Shown in pieces: positions 10,076 through 18,594 of a DNA stretch of 64,000 nt. The notes under the pieces are model-generated. The model did no database searches. It was not told the origin of the DNA and saw only the letters and a program-made list of their open reading frames with translations. Source of the stretch: Blastocatellia bacterium (GTDB lineage: Bacteria; Acidobacteriota; Blastocatellia; Pyrinomonadales; Pyrinomonadaceae); NCBI GenBank assembly GCA_016789265.1, contig JAEUQK010000022.1, positions 1 to 64,000 of the forward strand, read 5' to 3'. The position numbers were made by a program, and so were the translations under genes. How positions within the stretch are numbered: the first letter of the stretch is position 1; each line of letters starts with the position of its first letter.

Positions 10076-11257
10076 ATGAATGGTGACGGCAAACTGACGC
10101 GGCGGGACTTGTTGAAAACTGCGGCGGCCGCAAGCGTCGGGGTTCTCGCAGCCCCGATGCTTAACATTGGCCGATTCCGGCTCTTTGCTAATTCCGAGAC
10201 CGAATATTCGACAAGGGCGATCGATCTGGTTTCGCGTTCGACCGTGATCGACATGCTTTGCGTCCTTACGCTTGATTTCAAGAAATACGATAAGTGGATG
10301 GCCGATCCGGAATCGTTCACGGCCGCTGACCTCCAACCGTTCAAGGATTCGCAGATCGACGTCATCCATCCGGCTGTCGGACTCGGAGGCCCGAATGCGT
10401 ACGAAGGTGCACTGAAGTTTTTCGCAAGCTGGAACGCGTTCATCGCAGATCACGACGAGCATTTGATGCGGATCGACAGTCCAGGCGATCTGGCTCGTGT
10501 AAGAACGTCGGGCAAACTGGGTGTTCTCCTTGGACTCCAAAACTCCGATCATTTTCGAACGCCTGATGACGTAACTTTCTTTCGCGGCCTCGGGCAGCGT
10601 GTGTCACAACTTACTTATAACTCACGCAATCTGATCGGTAATGGCGCGACGGAAAGACGCGACGACGGCGTTTCCGATTTTGGTGCAGCCATCATTGAAC
10701 GGATGAACAAGGTCGGAATGGCCATCGATGTTTCCCATTGCGGCGATCGAACGACACTAGACGCTTTCGATATTTCCAAGAAGCCCGTTCTGATCACTCA
10801 TTCTAACTGCCGTGCTCTTGCGGGCGGACATCCCAGAGACAAATCCGACGAAGCGATCAAAAAGGTCGGTGCGGCCGGGAGCGTGATGGGCATTACGGGC
10901 GTGCGTATGTTCGTAAAGGCCGACGAGCCGACGACCATCGAACACGTACTCGATCATTTCGATCACGTGAAAAAACTGATCGGGCCGCAGCATCTCGGCG
11001 TCGGAAGCGACATTGATCTCTACGGTTACGATTCGATGCCCGCGGACCTTAACAAACAACTGCGGGCCGGATACAAAGGTAGTTACGCGTTTCGTGAAAA
11101 GATCGATGTCGAAGGTTTGGACCATCCGAAACGAATGTTTGACCTGACCGAGGGCTTGATCCGAAGGAAATATTCCGATGCGGACATCGAAGGAATTCTC
11201 GGCGGAAATTTCAAGCGCGTGCTGGGCGACGTATGGACTGTCGCACCATCGGCTTGA
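10076..11257 (+). CDS. Membrane dipeptidase (M19)-like protein with TAT signal and altered metal site
   Basis: The 393-residue protein begins with a twin-arginine signal (R9-R10 in LTRRDLLK), so a folded, metal-bearing protein is probably exported. M19 renal-dipeptidase landmarks are visible: DVSHCG (H221), THSN (H242) and GSDID (D312). The N-terminal DGHxD metal motif is not: the matching place reads TVIDMLC (residues 56-62). The bridging Glu position reads GLQN, giving Gln155. M19 enzymes cleave dipeptides, including those with a C-terminal D-residue. Here the two-metal centre looks incomplete, so the activity may be changed. It follows the receptor by 23 bases and precedes a serine hydrolase, in a presumed operon. 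Confidence 0.8.
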   Translation: MNGDGKLTRRDLLKTAAAASVGVLAAPMLNIGRFRLFANSETEYSTRAIDLVSRSTVIDMLCVLTLDFKKYDKWMADPESFTAADLQPFKDSQIDVIHPAVGLGGPNAYEGALKFFASWNAFIADHDEHLMRIDSPGDLARVRTSGKLGVLLGLQNSDHFRTPDDVTFFRGLGQRVSQLTYNSRNLIGNGATERRDDGVSDFGAAIIERMNKVGMAIDVSHCGDRTTLDAFDISKKPVLITHSNCRALAGGHPRDKSDEAIKKVGAAGSVMGITGVRMFVKADEPTTIEHVLDHFDHVKKLIGPQHLGVGSDIDLYGYDSMPADLNKQLRAGYKGSYAFREKIDVEGLDHPKRMFDLTEGLIRRKYSDADIEGILGGNFKRVLGDVWTVAPSA

Positions 11258-11297
11258 CCGCCGAAACCCTGACATTTACAAGATCACAGGAGTAATA

Positions 11298-12827
11298 ATG
11301 GACCTTCATCGATACATTTGTGGGCTAAGTTTCCTTTTTTTTGGCCTTATACTCACATCGTCTGCGTTCGCCCAGCCCGCACCGCTTGCGGGCTTTAATG
11401 AATATGCCGAAAAGGCTCGTGTCGACTGGGAAGTCCCGGGAATGGCGATCGCGGTCGTCAAGGACGACAAGATCGTTTACGCCAAGGGATTCGGCGTAAG
11501 AAAACTTGGCGAGACGGCGCCGGTCGATGAAAAAACGATATTTGCGATCGGTTCGTCGTCTAAAGCCTTCACGACGGCATCGCTTGCTATTCTCGTTGAC
11601 GAGGGAAAGATCAAATGGGATGACCGAGTATCCAAGTACTTGCCTGAGTTTGAGGTTTACGATCCGTATGTCACTCGCGAACTCACGATCCGGGACCTGA
11701 TCACGCATCGAAGCGGGTTGGAACGAGGAGATTTCCTATGGTATGGAACCGAGAACAGCCGCGCTGAGATACTCAGGCGTACACGATTCATCAAACCGAC
11801 ATGGAGCCTTCGAAGTACTTTCGGATATCAAAACCTGATGTATCTTGCCGCCGGGACGATCGTGGAAAGGGTCTCGGGTAAGACTTGGGACCAGTTTGTC
11901 GCAGAACGCATATTTGCACCGCTCGGAATGAACGCCAGCGGGACCAGCATCAAGACGTTCAAACAGGGCGATAACGTTGCTGCTCCACATGCAAAGATGG
12001 AAGACAAAGTTGAGTCAATTCCATGGCGGGACATTGACAATATTGCTCCGGCCGGTTCGATAAACTCAAATGTACTCGACGTCGCTCAATGGATCAGGCT
12101 TCAGCTTGGCGCCGGAACATTCGATGGCAAAAAGATCTTCAGCCCGTCGGTGTCAAAAGAGATGCACATGGGCCAAACGATCATCAGGCTCGAGGGCCAG
12201 CAGGCACTGTCGTATCCTGAAGCACATTTCCTTAACTATGGGATGGGCTGGTTTCTATCCGACTATAAGGGTCGCAAGCTCATAGAACACGGCGGTGCGA
12301 TCGACGGCATGCGCGCCGAGGTCGCTCTGGTTCCGGAAGACAAACTAGGCGTCGTGATATTGACGAACATGAACGGTTCGCTAATTTCAATGCCGCTGCT
12401 TTATCGGATCATCGATTCCTTTGCAGGGTTACCGCAAAAAGATTATAGTGCCGACCTGCTAAAGACCTATAGATCGCTAGTCGAGGCCGGTGCTGCCGCC
12501 GAAAAGAAAGCCGAGGCCGAACGGGTTTTGAACACGAAGCCATCGCTGGAACTCGCGAAATACGTAGGAACCTACACGAGCGAGCTTTATGGTGACGTCA
12601 AGATCACGATGGACGGCGACCGACTTAAAATGGCTTTCGGACCTGCTTTCGTAACTCCGTTGGAACACTGGAATTATGATACGTTTCGCGGCCGTTTCTT
12701 CGCTGCCGGTGTTTCAAAGCCGTCGGTCACGTTTGCGATAAACGCACAGGGGAAAGCTGACTCACTCATACTCGGAATGCCCGGAATGGCAGCGTACCCA
12801 TTCAAGAAAGCACCTGACGCAAAATGA
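11298..12827 (+). CDS. Secreted serine hydrolase, beta-lactamase/class C family, with DUF3471-like tail
   Basis: The ATG at 11298 is preferred: AGGAG at 11288-11292 precedes it and a signal peptide (to about AFAQ, residue 26) follows. The product has 509 residues. The catalytic SxxK is S86-S-S-K89, the Tyr motif is in GYQNLMY, and HGG occurs in IEHGGAIDG, all typical of the penicillin-binding/beta-lactamase fold. The C-terminal 100 residues resemble the DUF3471 domain of D-aminopeptidase-like hydrolases. Enzymes of this class act on D-Ala peptides, D-amino acid amides or esters. The gene overlaps the next one by four bases (ATGA), which indicates translational coupling to the D-aminoacylase-like protein. 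Confidence 0.87.
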   Translation: MDLHRYICGLSFLFFGLILTSSAFAQPAPLAGFNEYAEKARVDWEVPGMAIAVVKDDKIVYAKGFGVRKLGETAPVDEKTIFAIGSSSKAFTTASLAILVDEGKIKWDDRVSKYLPEFEVYDPYVTRELTIRDLITHRSGLERGDFLWYGTENSRAEILRRTRFIKPTWSLRSTFGYQNLMYLAAGTIVERVSGKTWDQFVAERIFAPLGMNASGTSIKTFKQGDNVAAPHAKMEDKVESIPWRDIDNIAPAGSINSNVLDVAQWIRLQLGAGTFDGKKIFSPSVSKEMHMGQTIIRLEGQQALSYPEAHFLNYGMGWFLSDYKGRKLIEHGGAIDGMRAEVALVPEDKLGVVILTNMNGSLISMPLLYRIIDSFAGLPQKDYSADLLKTYRSLVEAGAAAEKKAEAERVLNTKPSLELAKYVGTYTSELYGDVKITMDGDRLKMAFGPAFVTPLEHWNYDTFRGRFFAAGVSKPSVTFAINAQGKADSLILGMPGMAAYPFKKAPDAK

Positions 12828-14473
12828 AGATTTTTCGCAAATCGATAATCCTGTCGCTCGCTCTAATTGCGAGCCTGCTCTCGCCTGTAGCAGGCGTACT
12901 CGGTCAAACCACAGCCGCTGAGTACGACGTCGTGATCCGCAACGGCCGGGTTCTCGACGGCGCAGGCAATCCGTGGATCCTCGCGGATGTCGCTATCAAA
13001 GACGGCAAATTTGCGCGCGTCGGAAAGGTCGCGGGCAAAGGTGCGAGAGAGATCGATGCGACCGGCAGATATGTTTCGCCCGGCTGGATCGACGTCATGG
13101 ACCAGTCAGGCTCTGTACTTCGCAGGAACGGTCTAGCTGAGAACAAGCTGCTGATGGGAGTCACGACCGCGATCGGTGGCGAGGGCGGAACGCCCGTCCC
13201 TGCGGACAAGATCGGCGAATACTTTACCGAACTCGAGACTAAAGGGATCAGCATAAATTTCGGAACGTATTTCAGCGAGACTCAGGCACGGGCCGCTATC
13301 CTCGGCACGTCGGCCAAGGCTCCGACGCCGGATGAATTGGCGAAGATGAAGTCGATCATGGAAACGGCAATGAAGGCCGGCGCAATGGGAATGACGACCG
13401 CTTTGATCTACCCGCCGTCCAGCTATGCGACGACCGACGAACTGATCGAAATGGCAAAGGTTGCCGGAAGATACGGCGGCATATACGCAAGTCATATTCG
13501 CGGCGAAGGGAAAGAGCTTGTCCAATCAGTTGAAGAAGCCATAACCATCGGCGAAAAGGGCGGATTGCCCGTTGAGATCTTTCACCTCAAAGCCGCATAT
13601 CAACCCGGGTGGGGCAAACTGATGGGCGAGGCAGGTGACGCTATTGATCGTGCACGTGCTCGCGGAGTGGATGTCGCGGCGGACCTCTATCTTTATACCG
13701 CCGGAGGAACTGGACTTGAAGCTACGATCCCTTCGTGGGCATTCGAGGGCGGTTCGCAGAAACTGCTTGAGCGGCTGAAAGACCCTGCAACTCGAGCCCG
13801 GCTGAAAAACGAGCAGAAGACCGGCTCGCCCGGCTGGTGGAACATTATCGAAGCGTCCGGGGGTTGGGACAACATTATTCTCGCCGGCGCACGCAACCCT
13901 GAAAACAAACGCTTCGAAGGCAAATCGCTTTCTCAGATCGCCAAGGAGTGGAACAAGGAACCGGCCGACGCCGCGTTCGATCTAGTCGCTGCCGGCTCGG
14001 GACGTGTTGTCGCCATCTACCACATGATGAGCGAACAGGACATTGAGACGGCACTGAGGTTTCCCTGGACCAGCATAGGAAGCGACGCTGGCGCTTCGGA
14101 AAAGGTCGGCGATATTGACGCGATCGGACTCGCGCATCCGCGTGCATACGGAAATCATGCTCGGCTTATCGCACGTTATGTCCGCGAACGAAAAGTGCTC
14201 ACTCTCGAAGAAGCGATCCGCAAAATGACGTCCTGGCCCGCAACACGAATGCGTCTCGCCTTCCGCGGAACGATCAAGGAAGGCAATTGGGCCGATGTCG
14301 TGATATTCGACTATGACAAGATCCAGGACAGATCGACGTATGAATCACCGCTGTTGAGCCCGGTCGGAATTGACCACGTTCTTGTCAACGGCCAGATCGT
14401 CATCGAAAACGGAAAACACACCGGAGCTCGCCCCGGGAAGATACTTTACGGGCCTGGTAAGCAATGGCAATGA
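12824..14473 (+). CDS. Secreted D-aminoacylase-like amidohydrolase with non-canonical metal ligands
   Basis: This 549-residue protein has a signal peptide (to about residue 28) and a COG3653-type layout. An N-terminal beta-sandwich (VVIRNGRVLDGAGNPW) leads into a TIM barrel with H224 (YASHIRGEG), H254 (IFHLK) and D421 (GSDAG), then a closing sandwich segment (RGTIKEGNWADVVIFD). N-acyl-D-amino acid deacylases free D-amino acids from N-acyl derivatives. The usual HxH after PGxID is replaced by M92-D93-Q94 (PGWIDVMDQSG), and the position of the metal-binding Cys reads E120 (GGEGG). It therefore belongs to a variant subgroup whose chemistry should not be assumed. It overlaps the upstream hydrolase by 4 bases and the downstream GNAT gene by 4-10. 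Confidence 0.82.
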   Translation: MKIFRKSIILSLALIASLLSPVAGVLGQTTAAEYDVVIRNGRVLDGAGNPWILADVAIKDGKFARVGKVAGKGAREIDATGRYVSPGWIDVMDQSGSVLRRNGLAENKLLMGVTTAIGGEGGTPVPADKIGEYFTELETKGISINFGTYFSETQARAAILGTSAKAPTPDELAKMKSIMETAMKAGAMGMTTALIYPPSSYATTDELIEMAKVAGRYGGIYASHIRGEGKELVQSVEEAITIGEKGGLPVEIFHLKAAYQPGWGKLMGEAGDAIDRARARGVDVAADLYLYTAGGTGLEATIPSWAFEGGSQKLLERLKDPATRARLKNEQKTGSPGWWNIIEASGGWDNIILAGARNPENKRFEGKSLSQIAKEWNKEPADAAFDLVAAGSGRVVAIYHMMSEQDIETALRFPWTSIGSDAGASEKVGDIDAIGLAHPRAYGNHARLIARYVRERKVLTLEEAIRKMTSWPATRMRLAFRGTIKEGNWADVVIFDYDKIQDRSTYESPLLSPVGIDHVLVNGQIVIENGKHTGARPGKILYGPGKQWQ

Positions 14474-15327
14474 CGGCTGTTGGATCATCGATCGTCATTC
14501 GCGACATAGAAACGACCGCCGAGTTCAAAGCGATCGAGGAGTTTCAACGCGAGATATGGAGAATTCCCGACATAGACGTTGTGCCACTTTATCATCTCGT
14601 GGCCTCTGTTGCGTCAGGCGGAATTCTGCTTGGTGCGTATGACCGAAACGAAATAGTCGGTTTCGTTTACGGCTTCGTCGGCTTCGAACGCGGCCGCACC
14701 GTGCATCATTCGCACATGCTTGCGGTACATCCCGAGTATCGATCGCAAGATCTCGGTTTTCGGCTTAAGGCAGCGCAGCGCGAACGAGTTCTTTCGCAGG
14801 GCATCTCGATCATGACGTGGACATTCGACCCGCTCCAAAGCCTGAATGCTAATTTCAACATTCGAAAGTTGGGGGCGGTGGCGGACCGATACTATATCGA
14901 CTTTTACGGATCTGACGCCGCCAGTTTTCTTCACAGCACGGGAACCGATCGGCTATGGGTATCGTGGATGCTGCGAAACGAACGCGTAATCAGTCGGATC
15001 GAAAAGTCATTGGCGATCGATGACCGCCAACCACCGCGGCCGCTTGTTGATTCAGCTTCGGGCGATGTCCCGATACTCAATGACCTTAGCGGCCTCGCGG
15101 CTGAGGACGCAGTATCGATAAAGATCCCGCGAAGTGTCAATTCCATTGCCGAACGCGACCGCGGACTTGCGATGGAGTGGCGGTTTGCAACGCGGGACGC
15201 TTTCGTAGCCGCGTTTGACGCCGGGTTTGCGGTTTCCGACTTTGTTATTCCCGGAGCCTCGGATAACGCACCGGGAGGGTACATTCTGAGGCGTGACGTT
15301 GATCTAAGTTATTGGCAGAATTCGTGA
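14464..15327 (+). CDS. GNAT-family acyltransferase of the COG3375 type (candidate D-amino acid N-acyltransferase)
   Basis: The product is 287 residues from 14464. An alternative ATG at 14470 gives the classic ATGA overlap with the preceding stop and is equally plausible. The GNAT core is visible as GFVYGFVGFERGR, then HSHMLAVHPEYRSQDLGFRLKAAQ (acyl-CoA pyrophosphate loop) and the characteristic TWTFDPLQSLNANFNIRKLGA segment. Proteins of this kind are encoded beside N-succinylamino acid racemases in some Firmicutes. There, one was characterised as a succinyl-CoA:D-amino acid succinyltransferase in a D-to-L conversion pathway. Its position beside a D-aminoacylase-like gene and near a MenC/NSAR-type racemase supports the same role here by inference. 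Confidence 0.78.
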   Translation: MAMTAVGSSIVIRDIETTAEFKAIEEFQREIWRIPDIDVVPLYHLVASVASGGILLGAYDRNEIVGFVYGFVGFERGRTVHHSHMLAVHPEYRSQDLGFRLKAAQRERVLSQGISIMTWTFDPLQSLNANFNIRKLGAVADRYYIDFYGSDAASFLHSTGTDRLWVSWMLRNERVISRIEKSLAIDDRQPPRPLVDSASGDVPILNDLSGLAAEDAVSIKIPRSVNSIAERDRGLAMEWRFATRDAFVAAFDAGFAVSDFVIPGASDNAPGGYILRRDVDLSYWQNS

Positions 15328-15345
15328 TCTAAGGAGACAGAACCA

Positions 15346-17298
15346 GTGAATACGTCCAAGTTTTTATCTATCGCCATCCTAAGTTTGATCTTTGCAGGTC
15401 TGTTCTTCGGCCCGCTTCCCTTGTCGTCTGCTGCCGATGAACCCGCATCGTCTCAAACTACCCAGCCGCCGGTTCAGATGACCGCCGAGGACGTCGGCGC
15501 ATTTCTCGACGGCATCGTTCCCCAGCAACTCGACCGCGAAAACATCGCGGGAGCTACCGTAGCGGTCGTAAAGGACGGCAAACTCCTATTTGCCAAAGGC
15601 TACGGCTTTGCCGACGTTGAGAAACGACAGCTTGTTGCAGCCGACAAGACACTGTTCAGGCCGGGTTCTGTGTCAAAACTTTTCACATGGACTGCGGTGA
15701 TGCAGCTTCAGGAACAAGGAAAACTCGACCTTAATCGCGACGTCAATGAATATCTTGACTTCAAGATCCCTGACGCATTCGGCGAGCCGATCACATTGAA
15801 ACACATACTGACCCATACGGCTGGTTTTGAAGAACAGGTCAAAGATCTGTTTTCAAACGTGGATTCACCCAACCTCGGTGAGTATGTCAAGACACATATC
15901 CCGACGCGTATTTTCCGGCCTGGCACGACACCCGCATATTCCAACTACGCGACCGCACTCGCCGGCTATATCGTAGAACGTGTTTCCGGACAGCCGTTCA
16001 GCCAATATATCGATCAACACATCTTCAAGCCGCTAGGGATGAATTCATCCTCTTTCGAACAGCCGCTTCCGGCAGCCCTTGCACCGAATATGTCAAAGGG
16101 TTATCGGTTAGGTTCGGGCGACCCACTGCCGTTCGAGGTGGTGACGGCCTTCCCGGCTGGAAGCCTCAGCAGCAGTGCGACGGACATGGCCCAGTTCATG
16201 CTCGCCCATTTGCAGGATGGCAAGCTCGGCGAAGCTCAGATACTAAAGCCGGAAACTGCGAAGTTAATGCACAGCCGTCTGTTCGGTTTGGACGATGCGG
16301 CACCGGGAATGGCACACGGCTTTTATGAAGAGGGTCAGAACGGCCTCAGAATAATTGGTCACGGCGGCGACACGATCGCGTTTCACAGCGACCTGCATCT
16401 TGTTCTGGAAAAGGGCGTTGGCTTTTTTATTTCCTACAACAGCGGCGGCAAAGGCGAAGCCTCGTCGCGAACAATGATCTGGGACGCGTTCCTTGACCGT
16501 TACTATCCCTATAAGATCCCGGATTTTCCGACTGAAGATGCGTCTGCCGATATCAAGGCGATCGGCGGCAATTATATGATCAGCCGGAGGAGCGAAAAGT
16601 CATTCCTCAGGATCGCGGCCATCCTGGGTGAAGATTCCGTCATTCCGAATAGCGACGGTTCGATATCTGTCGCGACGTTCAAGGATCCGAATGGGCTTCC
16701 GAAACGATGGAAGCGAATAGCACCTATGGCATTTCGCGATGTAAACGGCGAAGACGTGCTCGTATTCAAACCTGACTCAGATGGAACTATGCAAATGGTA
16801 CTTCCATACCCGTTCATGGTCTTCAAGCGGGTCGGGCTTTGGGAAAGTTCGAGCTTACTGCTGCCGGTGCTTTTGTTCTCGCTTGGAATAATGGCACTTA
16901 CGCTGGTATTGACGCCGATCGCCTGGCTCGTCCGCAGGCACTACGGCAGCCGCCTCGAGCTGGGACCGGGCGAACAGTGGCCAAGGCGGGCGGTTTGGCT
17001 TGTATTCGCGCTCATCCTCGCAGCGGTCATCGGTATCGCTGCATTGACGACCTTCGCTTTTACCAACATCGATTTCTTTGGCGACAAAGGTAAGCCGTGG
17101 TTCTGGCTGTTTCAGATCCTGGCGATCCTCGGTGCGATCGGTTCGGTGTTCGTTATCTGGAATGCTGTCAAGGCATGGATGAGTTCGCATCGACGCATTT
17201 GGGGCAAGTTGATGGCCACAGTTTTGGCGTTGGCTTGTTTGGGGTTTGTTTGGTTCGCGATCGTAACCAATCTGCTGATACCGCGATCCACTTATTAA
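15346..17298 (+). CDS. Membrane-anchored serine hydrolase, beta-lactamase family, with C-terminal transmembrane domain
   Basis: A GTG start at 15346 follows AAGGAGAC (15331-15338) and encodes 650 residues. After a signal peptide (to about residue 30) comes a class C beta-lactamase/penicillin-binding fold, with S108-V-S-K111, AYSNYATAL and GHGGDT motifs. The last 150 residues hold about four hydrophobic segments, starting near SSLLLPVLLFSLGIMALTL. The catalytic domain is thus anchored in the inner membrane facing the periplasm. This is the second serine hydrolase of the locus and ends the plus-strand run. A role on D-residue-containing peptides or peptidoglycan fragments is inferred from context. 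Confidence 0.87.
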   Translation: MNTSKFLSIAILSLIFAGLFFGPLPLSSAADEPASSQTTQPPVQMTAEDVGAFLDGIVPQQLDRENIAGATVAVVKDGKLLFAKGYGFADVEKRQLVAADKTLFRPGSVSKLFTWTAVMQLQEQGKLDLNRDVNEYLDFKIPDAFGEPITLKHILTHTAGFEEQVKDLFSNVDSPNLGEYVKTHIPTRIFRPGTTPAYSNYATALAGYIVERVSGQPFSQYIDQHIFKPLGMNSSSFEQPLPAALAPNMSKGYRLGSGDPLPFEVVTAFPAGSLSSSATDMAQFMLAHLQDGKLGEAQILKPETAKLMHSRLFGLDDAAPGMAHGFYEEGQNGLRIIGHGGDTIAFHSDLHLVLEKGVGFFISYNSGGKGEASSRTMIWDAFLDRYYPYKIPDFPTEDASADIKAIGGNYMISRRSEKSFLRIAAILGEDSVIPNSDGSISVATFKDPNGLPKRWKRIAPMAFRDVNGEDVLVFKPDSDGTMQMVLPYPFMVFKRVGLWESSSLLLPVLLFSLGIMALTLVLTPIAWLVRRHYGSRLELGPGEQWPRRAVWLVFALILAAVIGIAALTTFAFTNIDFFGDKGKPWFWLFQILAILGAIGSVFVIWNAVKAWMSSHRRIWGKLMATVLALACLGFVWFAIVTNLLIPRSTY

Positions 17299-17315
17299 AT
17301 TGGGATCAGAAGCAC

Positions 17316-17347
17316 GGGACTCTAAATGACCATGTCATTGGAGTCCC
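17316..17347. terminator. Hairpin between convergent genes
   Basis: GGGACTC (17316-17322) pairs with GAGTCCC (17341-17347), and inside it AATGAC pairs with GTCATT around a CAT loop. There is no strong T-run. It overlaps the last codons of the minus-strand gene and probably ends transcription from both sides. Confidence 0.5.
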
Positions 17348-18435
17348 AGGCGTTTCAGGACTTCGACGAAATTCACTGAAACGATCGCCTCGAACCGAGT
17401 CCGGGGAGTCGCGGCCGTCGGCAGCGGCCCGATCCCCTGGATCCAAATTCCGCCGAATGTCAGTTCGCGTGTAAACTTGTGATTCCAGCCGGCGTAAAGG
17501 CGGTTGCCGCGCGGATAACGGTCGCCGTTTATTATCAGAGTATCGATGCGTGAAAAGCCCGTGTACAGCGTCGTTTTCTTTTTCAACACCTTCTCGCCAT
17601 AAAGTCCAAAACCATACCCTTTGTGCGGGTCAACACGCTGGTAGTTTTCAAACCGCATCGTATCGAAGATCCTGAACTTTGGGATCGAGAATTTCACCCC
17701 TTGGCGAAATGTGTCCGTACCCGATTCAAATGTGTAATCTGCCGAGAATGACACATTCTTATTGATCTTTTTTCTGACCATGAACTGGTGGTAATTCGAT
17801 TCGTCGAGGCGGTCGAATCGCCGAAAGACGCTTGGCGTGCGAAAATCGCCAAAATGTCCGTTGGTCAAGATGATCTCGTCAAAATACAGATTCTTCGGAG
17901 CTTTTATCGAAACACGTTCGCCCATTAGATAGGCGTCATTATCATAGCCAGTCACTTCGGTGTTTTCGCCATTGTTGGGAGCGATGCCGCCGAATTGTAC
18001 TTCAAGTTCCTTTATCGGCTTAGCCTGAAAATAGAGCTGTTTCAAGAATAGATTTGTTACGGCTTTACCGGTTCCCCAACCGGTACTTCCCCAACCGCTG
18101 TCTATAGCGTTGCCCGTGTAGACGCCGGCATATACCGCGTATTTTCCTTTACTGTCGAACTTGAAATGCCCTTTTCCCTGAAATTGGAACTGGAGCACAT
18201 CGGCAGCATGAAGATCGATGTTGTTGGTAATGTGCCGATAACGAAACGAGACTGCGAGGGTGTCCGTCTCGAACCATCGTTTTATCTTTTCGGCCTCGGT
18301 CTTTTCTTGTTTCGCGGCTGTGGTTGGTTGGGGCGGCGGCGAAGGCACCTGGGCGTCGATGAATCGAACGGCTGCTAAAAAAAGAAAAAAGCAGAAAACG
18401 AACCAGAGATTCGATATCGGTTGAGGATGTTGCAT
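17335..18435 (-). CDS. Predicted outer-membrane beta-barrel (porin-like) protein
   Basis: The ATG at 18435 gives about 366 residues; the only longer reading begins with TTG at 18468. A signal peptide ends near FIDAQ, followed by a Pro/Gln-rich linker. The rest alternates short amphipathic strands with aromatic girdles (AVSFRYRHITN, LKQLYFQAKPIKELEVQFGG, YGFGLYGEKVLKKKTTLYTGFSRID), as in outer-membrane barrels. No named family is recognised with certainty. The upstream region has three 11-base-spaced TGTTAAC-like repeats next to a TATAAT, suggesting control by an OmpR/PhoB-type activator. The gene converges with the serine hydrolase. Confidence 0.65.
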   Translation of the reverse strand: MQHPQPISNLWFVFCFFLFLAAVRFIDAQVPSPPPQPTTAAKQEKTEAEKIKRWFETDTLAVSFRYRHITNNIDLHAADVLQFQFQGKGHFKFDSKGKYAVYAGVYTGNAIDSGWGSTGWGTGKAVTNLFLKQLYFQAKPIKELEVQFGGIAPNNGENTEVTGYDNDAYLMGERVSIKAPKNLYFDEIILTNGHFGDFRTPSVFRRFDRLDESNYHQFMVRKKINKNVSFSADYTFESGTDTFRQGVKFSIPKFRIFDTMRFENYQRVDPHKGYGFGLYGEKVLKKKTTLYTGFSRIDTLIINGDRYPRGNRLYAGWNHKFTRELTFGGIWIQGIGPLPTAATPRTRFEAIVSVNFVEVLKRLGLQ

Positions 18436-18499
18436 GGCATTAACAGATTGATAATGATTTATTAACAACTGTTACGATTTAACCCGAATTTCATAGTCA

Positions 18500-18539
18500 A
18501 TTATAACCCTGTCAACATTTTGTTAACACTTTGGTAACA
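18500..18539 (-). promoter_or_regulatory. Pho-box-like triple direct repeat with -10 element
   Basis: On the plus strand GTCAACA (18511-18517), GTTAACA (18522-18528) and GGTAACA (18533-18539) repeat with an exact 11-base period. On the minus strand they read as TGTTAAC-like units separated by A-rich tetramers, then TATAAT (18505 to 18500). The layout resembles PhoB/PhoP boxes (one unit per helical turn, replacing the -35). The site lies about 65-105 bases upstream of the barrel-protein start. Confidence 0.45.
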
Positions 18540-18594
18540 CCCTCAGGAAAAAGATGGGTCATGCGGCTGCAATTCGCGGCAGCAATCACCTTAT

